Below, piece by piece: positions 58,914 to 64,000 of a DNA stretch of 64,000 nt. This stretch comes from JBBRVW01 sp963784645 (GTDB lineage: Bacteria; Actinomycetota; Actinomycetes; JACCUZ01). Location of the stretch: NCBI GenBank assembly GCA_963784645.1, contig CAWARY010000002.1, forward strand, positions 496,001-560,000, read 5' to 3'. The notes under the pieces are model-generated. The model was not told where the DNA came from and made no database searches. It was given only the letters and a program-made list of their open reading frames with translations. Made by a program: the position numbers and the translations under genes. The stretch's first letter is position 1. Each line of letters begins with the position of its first letter.

Positions 58914-59633
58914 TCAGGCGAGGTCGACCGTCTCGGAGTCGAAGACCCCGAACCAGTGCGCCGTGCCCGCCGCGGTGTCGAGCGTGACGTGCGGCGGGAC
59001 CGGCCCGACCTGCCGGCCGGGGTTGATGACCAGCGTGCGGCCGAGCCGGGCGTGCCACGAGCCGCCGTCGACCCACGGGGCCTGGTGGATGTGCCCGCAG
59101 AGGACGACGTCGGGCTGGTGCTCGTCGATCCAGCCGGCCAGGTGGTGGTCGGGGAACTCGCGCCGCCCGTCGCGGCAGAGCGCGGTGCCCGCCGGCGGGG
59201 AGTGGTAGACCCACACCCACCACGGCGGCCGGTCGGCGGCCGCAGCGGCCAGCTGGGCCGCGACCAGGTCGCGGCTCGCCGGGCCGTCCCACCACGGCGC
59301 GACCGTGAAGCGGGCGCCGTCGACGTCGTGGCTCGAGCCGTCGGTCACCACCGTCCCGGCGCGTGACCGCCGCAGCCACCCGGCGACCTGCTCGCCGTGC
59401 GGGCCGGGACCGTCGAGGTCGTGGTTGCCGGACGCGGCCAGCACGACCGCCTGCTCCGCCAGCCGGTCGAGGTAGCTGTCGAGGACGACGACCTGCACCT
59501 CGAGCGGCACCGGGTTGGCCACGTCGGCCAGGTCGCCGGCGAGGGAGACGATGTCGACGTCGGCGGCGGCGCCGACCAGCCAGTCGTAGTGACGCAGCCG
59601 GTAGTGCAGATCGCTGACCGCGAGGAGCCGCAC
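58914..59633 (-). CDS. Calcineurin-like metallophosphoesterase
   Basis: A 239-residue protein from ATG 59633. Metal ligands appear in order: SDLHYRLRHYDWL, LAGDLAD, ASGNHDLDGPG, VYHSPPAG and VLCGHIHQAPW. This is the class III-like metallophosphoesterase core without signal peptide. The substrate (phosphodiester or nucleotide) is unknown. Confidence 0.85.
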   Translation of the reverse strand: MRLLAVSDLHYRLRHYDWLVGAAADVDIVSLAGDLADVANPVPLEVQVVVLDSYLDRLAEQAVVLAASGNHDLDGPGPHGEQVAGWLRRSRAGTVVTDGSSHDVDGARFTVAPWWDGPASRDLVAAQLAAAAADRPPWWVWVYHSPPAGTALCRDGRREFPDHHLAGWIDEHQPDVVLCGHIHQAPWVDGGSWHARLGRTLVINPGRQVGPVPPHVTLDTAAGTAHWFGVFDSETVDLA

Positions 59634-59719
59634 GGCGCCATCCTGGCGGATCGCGGCGGTTTCGGCACTGACGCGTCCACCGGCCGATCCGCTCTGCCGT
59701 CGGTGCCGACGCCCCCGGC

Positions 59720-60052
59720 CTATTCCTGCGGGCGTGACCGGCGCGGGAACCGCCGCTCGGCCGCGACGGGGCTGGTGCTCATGGCGCCACCGACCTCGCT
59801 CCAGGTGTGGCCGTGGTCGAGCAGGACATCCACCAGCTCGTGCTGGGTCGCCGACAGCTGCTCGATCGCGACGGTCACCAGGCCGAGCGCGGCCAGTGCG
59901 TCCCGCGAGGCCCTCGCCTCGGTGACGGCGCGGAGCGCGAGCGCCACCTCGTCCCCGAGTCTGCGGAGCTCGAGGCGCGGTACCGGGATGGCGCTGTCAT
60001 CGGGTCCGTGGCCCGACCGGTCGACACCGGCCGGGTGGGGCGGTCTGCTCAT
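59720..60052 (-). CDS. Small helix-turn-helix-like protein next to hsp20
   Basis: A 110-residue protein from ATG 60052. A helical middle part is followed by LLDHGHTWSEVGGAMSTSPV, which resembles the helix-turn-helix of small actinobacterial proteins (a sigma-region-4-like fold), with AAERRFPR after it. It lies 86 bases downstream of the hsp20 gene on the same strand and may be read from the same promoter. DNA binding is likely but not certain. Confidence 0.6.
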   Translation of the reverse strand: MSRPPHPAGVDRSGHGPDDSAIPVPRLELRRLGDEVALALRAVTEARASRDALAALGLVTVAIEQLSATQHELVDVLLDHGHTWSEVGGAMSTSPVAAERRFPRRSRPQE

Positions 60053-60138
60053 TCGAGCCTCCAGTGCTGCGACGGCCGGGGGCCCGGACACGGGTGCAGC
60101 GTCCGGGCCCGTCGGTGGCTGCGGATCCGGCCGGCAGC

Positions 60139-60669
60139 TCAGTCGTGCTGCGGGGGCTCGGCGTGGCCCTCGACCGTCCGCGACTCGGCGGCGGACCGGA
60201 TCGCGACCTTCTGCGGCGGCAGAGCCGGCTTGCTGACGTCCCGGACCCGGACCTCGAGCAGGCCCTGGTCGTAGCTCGCGTCGACGTGCTCGGCGGTCAC
60301 GCCGTCGGGCAGGGCGAACTCGCGGCGGAAGGCTCCGTAGCGCAGCTCGCGGACGAGGACCTTGCTGCCCTCCGCGCGCTCCTCGCTGCGGTCACGGCGC
60401 TGTCCGCTGATCGTGAGCCGGCCCTCGGCGACCTCGATGTCGACATCGGTGCCCACGTCGACGCCGGGCAGCTCGAGGGTGATGAGGACGTCGCTGCCGT
60501 CGGCCCGCATCTCGATGGCGGGCACGTAGCCGGCGGTGGTGCGGCCGCCGGCTGCCGGACCGCGGGTCGGCTGGGCGGGGCTGTTGCCCCAGGTCCGACG
60601 GACGAGAGCGTCGAAGTCCTGGTCGAGCCGGGCGAGCGTGGTGAACGGGTCCCACGGGGTGCGAGCCAT
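60139..60669 (-). CDS. Small heat shock protein, Hsp20/alpha-crystallin family
   Basis: A 176-residue protein from ATG 60669 behind GAGGAGGGA. The alpha-crystallin domain runs from about residue 50 to 145 with VLITLELPGVDVGTDVDIEV, YGAFRREFALPDGVTAEHVDA and a C-terminal tail. It is an ATP-independent holdase. A CIRCE element (60717..60743) and a possible TTGACA -35 (60757..60762, minus strand) lie upstream, pointing to HrcA control. The Hsp20 homologue HspX is a main DosR target in mycobacteria; here no DevR box is seen. Confidence 0.92.
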   Translation of the reverse strand: MARTPWDPFTTLARLDQDFDALVRRTWGNSPAQPTRGPAAGGRTTAGYVPAIEMRADGSDVLITLELPGVDVGTDVDIEVAEGRLTISGQRRDRSEERAEGSKVLVRELRYGAFRREFALPDGVTAEHVDASYDQGLLEVRVRDVSKPALPPQKVAIRSAAESRTVEGHAEPPQHD

Positions 60670-60716
60670 GATCCCTCCTCTGGTCGATGTCCACGAGGGG
60701 GTCCCCTCGAGGACGG

Positions 60717-60743
60717 CTGGCACTCTCCTGCATAGAGTGCTAA
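60717..60743 (-). promoter_or_regulatory. CIRCE element (HrcA operator) of hsp20
   Basis: On the gene strand, TTAGCACTC is followed by a 9-base spacer and GAGTGCCAG. The left arm is a perfect CIRCE arm and the right arm matches 7 of 9 positions of GAGTGCTAA. It lies 48 bases upstream of the start codon. Confidence 0.8.
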
Positions 60744-60916
60744 TCGAGTCCGACCTTGTCAAGACCCGCGGCCCGCGGCCCGCGCGCCCGTAGCGAGGCC
60801 AGCCTCTGGCCGGTGACCGACCGTCGCGTCACGGCCGGCGGACCGACGCAACCGGGCGGCCTGTTCGGGCGTCGTCCCTATGACCGCACGCGCATCGCAG
60901 CACCTGAGGAGCACCC

Positions 60917-62458
60917 ATGCCGGCACGCACCGCCCGGTTGCTCGCGGCACTCGCCGCCCTCGCCCTGCCGCTGGGCGCGCTGACGGGAACCCCGGCGTAC
61001 GCCGCTCCGGTGGCGCTCTCGTCGTGCGTCGACCCCGACAACGGCGATCCCGTGGTCACCTCGGCGGCGTTGTCCCGGACGTCCGCCGACACGACGGAGG
61101 GGCCGGCGACCGTCGACCTCGTCGTCACTGCCGGCGACACTGGTGGCCCCGGTGCCGCGAGCGGGGTCGCGACCATCACCGCCCAGCTGTGGGGGCCCGC
61201 CGGCTACGGGCCGGAGAACCCGGTCGAGATGACGACGGACGGGTCCGGCACCTGGCGGGCCGGCCTCTCCGTCCCGCGCGGTTCGACGCCCGGCACGTTC
61301 CGTCCGCACCTGGTCGTCACCGACGTCGCCGGCAACGGCGTCCTCTACGGCGAGGGCACCGGGCACCCTGTCCCGGGCGACCCGGTGCTCGGCATCACCT
61401 CGGTGCCCGACCGCACCGCGCCCCGGCTGGCCCGGTTGACGCTCGGCGCGACCGACGTGGACACCCGCCGGCACGCGGCGCGCGTGACCGTCACGGCTCG
61501 GGTCAAGGACGGCCGGGCAGGGGTGACGCGGGTGCTGGTGACCGCCGGTGGCGGCCGCCGCAGCGCCATGGCCTTCCTGCAGCGGGTGTCCGGCACGGTC
61601 AACGACGGGGCCTGGCGCGGCACGCTGGTGGTGCCGCGCTACCTCGGCCGCGTGACGTGGCACGTGGGGAACGTCGCCGTCGTCGACGGTGTCGTGAACG
61701 TGCGTCGCTACCCGGCCAAGAGGCTCGCTGCGCTCGACCGGACCAGGCGGGTCGACCGCGTCCTGCACGTCCGCAGCAGGACCGACCGGCACCGGCCGTC
61801 CGCAGCTTCACCGAGCATGTCCGTCAGCGGGGTCGATGTCACCGCGGGCGACCGATCGGTGGTGTTCCGGGTGCGGGCTCGCGACGCCGCGGCCGGGGTC
61901 GCCGGCGTCCGGCTCCGGCTGCTCGACCCCGGCCACAGCGACGGTGCCTTCGACACCGAGCTGAGCCTCCTGTCGGGGACGAGGCGTGCCGGCGTCTGGG
62001 GTGCCACCGTGACCGTCCCGCGCTGCGGGAGCGTCGCCGGGCTCTGGCAGTCGCAGCTGAAGGTCACCGACCGTGCGAAGCGGACCCGTCACTACCTGTC
62101 GGGGCAGCCGACGCTGCAGGTCAGCGCGCCCGACAACCTGGTGCCGCGGGTGGTGCGCACCACGACCGCCGACAACCGCGTCGTCCTCGACGTCGACGAG
62201 GACGTCACCGGTATCACGCCGACCAGCGCTCCGGTGCACGCGTTGGCCGACGGCAGCCAGGTCGTCGGCACGTGGACCTGCGCCGACGCGGCCGGCGTCG
62301 CTGTCCCGTGTGCGACCGGTGCTCTTCGGAAGGCGGTGTTCACGCCCCACCCGACCTTCGCGGCGGTCGGCCAGCTCGTGGTGGTGCTCAACCCCGAGCA
62401 CTCCCTCGGCATCACCGACCTGGCCGGCAACCCGGTCGGCCGTCGCTACTCGCTCTGA
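60917..62458 (+). CDS. Secreted protein with repeated beta-type segments, unknown function
   Basis: A 513-residue protein from ATG 60917 behind TGAGGAG, with a signal peptide (LAALAALALPLGALTGTPAYA). The mature part has three or four modules with similar beta-strand endings (VTDVAGNGVLYGEGTG, VTDRAKRTRHYLSG and ITDLAGNPVGRR), as in Ig-like or cell-surface beta repeats. The last module (PDNLVPRVVRTTTADNRVVL) resembles a Big-type domain. The function and binding partner are unknown. It may be a secreted adhesin or matrix protein. Confidence 0.7.
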   Translation: MPARTARLLAALAALALPLGALTGTPAYAAPVALSSCVDPDNGDPVVTSAALSRTSADTTEGPATVDLVVTAGDTGGPGAASGVATITAQLWGPAGYGPENPVEMTTDGSGTWRAGLSVPRGSTPGTFRPHLVVTDVAGNGVLYGEGTGHPVPGDPVLGITSVPDRTAPRLARLTLGATDVDTRRHAARVTVTARVKDGRAGVTRVLVTAGGGRRSAMAFLQRVSGTVNDGAWRGTLVVPRYLGRVTWHVGNVAVVDGVVNVRRYPAKRLAALDRTRRVDRVLHVRSRTDRHRPSAASPSMSVSGVDVTAGDRSVVFRVRARDAAAGVAGVRLRLLDPGHSDGAFDTELSLLSGTRRAGVWGATVTVPRCGSVAGLWQSQLKVTDRAKRTRHYLSGQPTLQVSAPDNLVPRVVRTTTADNRVVLDVDEDVTGITPTSAPVHALADGSQVVGTWTCADAAGVAVPCATGALRKAVFTPHPTFAAVGQLVVVLNPEHSLGITDLAGNPVGRRYSL

Positions 62459-62473
62459 CCCGAGCCCGACCCG

Positions 62474-63115
62474 TCACAGCAGCTCGGTGCGGTCGCCGTC
62501 GACGACGAGGACCTGGCCGTCGCGGAGTCGCCAGTGCTCGACACCCTCGGCGGTGTAGCGCGCGGACACGGCGTCCAGCAGCTCGGCCTCGGGGTGACCC
62601 GGCGACTGCACGTGCGGCACGAACGGCCGGTCGAGGACGCCGAGACCGTCGAACCCCGGCGCGACGCCGTAGAGGTCGGTCACCTCGTCGGCACTGTCGC
62701 ACGCCTCGAGGCCGCGCAGGCTCGGCGCGAGCACGCACGGGCCGGCGCTGTAACCGGCGTAGACGAAGCCGTCCGCGCGCAGGCCGGCGAGGACCAGGTC
62801 GTCGAACCCGCTCACCTGCATCGCGTGCCGCAAGGTGAACACGTTGCCGCCGCGCAGCCAGAGGACGTCGTACGGCGCGATCACCTCGGCGAGGTGGCCG
62901 CGGCCGTCGACGAAGTCGCGGAGGTCGACCTCCTCCGGGTGCAGCCCGAGAGCACCGAGCTGCTCCAGCTCGAGGGACACCGCGGCGGCGCGCCTGTCGG
63001 CCGGTGCGCCGTCGCAGGAGTTGGCGATGACCGCGACCCGTGCGCCCGGCCCGGACATGCGGACGAGCTCGTCGGGGTGGTCGCCGGTCCGGAACGACGA
63101 GAGGTAGAGCCGCAC
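62474..63115 (-). CDS. Peptidase E-like (S51/class I glutamine amidotransferase-like)
   Basis: About 213 residues from GTG 63115. The nucleophile elbow GYSAGP contains Ser, as in peptidase E (S51), and LRGGNVFTLRHAM precedes it. VAVIANSCDG and the closing DGQVLVVDG are typical of the family, which hydrolyses Asp-X dipeptides. It is convergent with the secreted protein gene (15-base gap). Confidence 0.8.
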   Translation of the reverse strand: MRLYLSSFRTGDHPDELVRMSGPGARVAVIANSCDGAPADRRAAAVSLELEQLGALGLHPEEVDLRDFVDGRGHLAEVIAPYDVLWLRGGNVFTLRHAMQVSGFDDLVLAGLRADGFVYAGYSAGPCVLAPSLRGLEACDSADEVTDLYGVAPGFDGLGVLDRPFVPHVQSPGHPEAELLDAVSARYTAEGVEHWRLRDGQVLVVDGDRTELL

Positions 63116-63272
63116 CCGGCGATGGTGGCACGGCGCGAGCCGGCAGTGCGCCGCTCGTCTATCCCTGGACTCCGCGGTGTGGCGACCCGGCGGCCGGACC
63201 CGGCGCCGTCGGCCTCGATCGCGCTCGGTACACGGAACGAGACCGGGCTGCCGCTGAGGTAGCGTCCGGCGC

Positions 63273-64000
63273 GTGGTCGAGCACAGTGACGTTCCGCAGA
63301 TCGGGCTCCGCCGGATCGAACGGGTGGGCTTCGCCGGACTGGGTGCGATGGGCGCCGGGATCGTCGAGCGGCTGATGGCCGCGGGGCACGACGTGGTGGG
63401 CTGGAACCGCACCCGCGGGAAGGCCGACGCGCTGGTCGAGGCGGGGATGGGCTGGGCCGACACGCCGCGCGAGCTGGCGGCGTCGGTCGACGTGCTCTTC
63501 ACGATGCTCACCAACACCGGAGCGGTGCAGGCCATCGCCGACGGTCCGGACGGGGTTCTCGCCGGGTTGCGGCCGGGCAGCGTGTGGGCCGACGTGAGCA
63601 CCATCGCGCCGGACGCCAGCGTGGCACTCGGCGCACGGGTCGCCGAGACCGGTTCCGCGTTCCTCGACTGCCCGGTGTCCGGGAGCCCGGCGACGCTGGC
63701 CGCCGGTCAGATGTCGGTGATGGTCGGGGGCGACCGCGCGGTGTACGAGCACGTCGCGAACCTGCTGCGCGCGATCGGACCGAAGGTCACCTACATCGGC
63801 CCCAACGGTCAGGCGATCCTCACGAAAGTCGCCATCAACCTCGCACTGGTCGTCTCGGTGACGGCCTTCGCCGAAGCTGTCGCGCTGGTCGAGAAGGCCG
63901 GCGTCGACCGTGCAGCGGTCGTCGATGCAGCGCTCAAGAGCGTCATCGCCTCGCCGGTGCTCGGCTACCGGGCGCCGCTGCTGGTCGACGACACCACGGT
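63273..64000 (+). CDS. 3-hydroxyisobutyrate-dehydrogenase-family oxidoreductase, truncated at the right edge
   Basis: The frame starts at GTG 63273 and is open to the end of the window, about 242 codons. The NAD-binding motif VGFAGLGAMGAGIVERL, FLDCPVSGSPATLAAG (substrate loop) and TKVAINLALVV with the catalytic Lys are intact. It is a beta-hydroxyacid dehydrogenase, most likely of the 3-hydroxyisobutyrate / 2-hydroxy-3-oxopropionate type; the C-terminal end of the second domain is missing only because the sequence ends. No ribosome-binding site is visible, so the start may be one of the downstream GTGs. Confidence 0.85.
   Translation, partial: MVEHSDVPQIGLRRIERVGFAGLGAMGAGIVERLMAAGHDVVGWNRTRGKADALVEAGMGWADTPRELAASVDVLFTMLTNTGAVQAIADGPDGVLAGLRPGSVWADVSTIAPDASVALGARVAETGSAFLDCPVSGSPATLAAGQMSVMVGGDRAVYEHVANLLRAIGPKVTYIGPNGQAILTKVAINLALVVSVTAFAEAVALVEKAGVDRAAVVDAALKSVIASPVLGYRAPLLVDDTT

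Noticed and set aside
60670..60716. ROSE-type RNA thermometer in the hsp20 leader
   Set aside because: A small hairpin (CGAGGG/CCCTCG) exists, but the ribosome-binding site GAGGAGGGA lies outside it.

Overview
The window is chromosomal DNA of a very GC-rich actinobacterium (Actinomycetota). This is inferred from codon use biased to G/C third positions, frequent GTG starts, a TCGAAC-N4-GTTCGA LexA box, a DUF222/HNH (13E12-type) gene, a DevR/DevS (DosR/DosS) two-component pair with its target genes, and a BfaAB/TmsAB-type pair for 10-methyl branched fatty acids. I cannot name the genus from this sequence alone.

Left part (1 to about 32.3 kb): a dormancy/hypoxia (DevR-type) gene block interrupted by a small accessory island. 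It carries five universal stress proteins, two Acg-type nitroreductase-fold proteins, two P2-type cation ATPases, a zinc alcohol dehydrogenase, phosphoketolase plus acetate kinase, two pyridoxamine-phosphate-oxidase-fold proteins, a flavodoxin-domain protein, a CoA transferase/hydrolase, a DoxX-like membrane protein, the response regulator DevR, a GAF-GAF histidine kinase with DevS-like heme-pocket residues, and a DsrE / DsrC-TusE / sulfide:quinone-oxidoreductase-like operon. About ten 14-bp palindromic sites close to GGGAC-N4-GTCCC stand upstream of these transcription units and resemble the mycobacterial DosR box, so most of the block looks like one regulon. A plausible role is substrate-level ATP from acetyl phosphate, redox and sulfur balancing, and ion homeostasis when respiration stops.

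Accessory island (about 14.6 to 19.4 kb): a frameshifted ABC-2 permease, a ParB-like mini-gene, a complete IS481-family element (1112 bp, 6-bp target duplication CCTAGG), an aminoglycoside-phosphotransferase-fold gene, a nucleotidyltransferase of the antibiotic-modifying type, and a frameshifted DUF222/HNH gene behind a perfect LexA box. A short motif, TAGGTGCCG, recurs four times at the gene boundaries here.

Right part (32.4 to 64 kb): ordinary chromosomal genes. They include a DksA-type regulator, two large GGDEF-EAL proteins, the TmsA/TmsB pair with a TauE-type permease, a KimA-like potassium transporter overlapping a KdpD-like kinase and KdpE-like regulator, a PLP decarboxylase, a flavohemoglobin, an acyl-CoA ligase, tRNA-Ser(GCT), a secreted cupredoxin divergent from a cupredoxin-fused multicopper oxidase, a quinone-oxidoreductase-like protein, a cyclic-nucleotide-binding protein, a phosphoesterase, an Hsp20 gene behind a CIRCE element, a secreted protein, a peptidase E-like protein and, running off the right edge, a 3-hydroxyisobutyrate-dehydrogenase-family gene. 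No non-coding stretch exceeds 300 bases. No CRISPR array, rRNA or prophage is visible.
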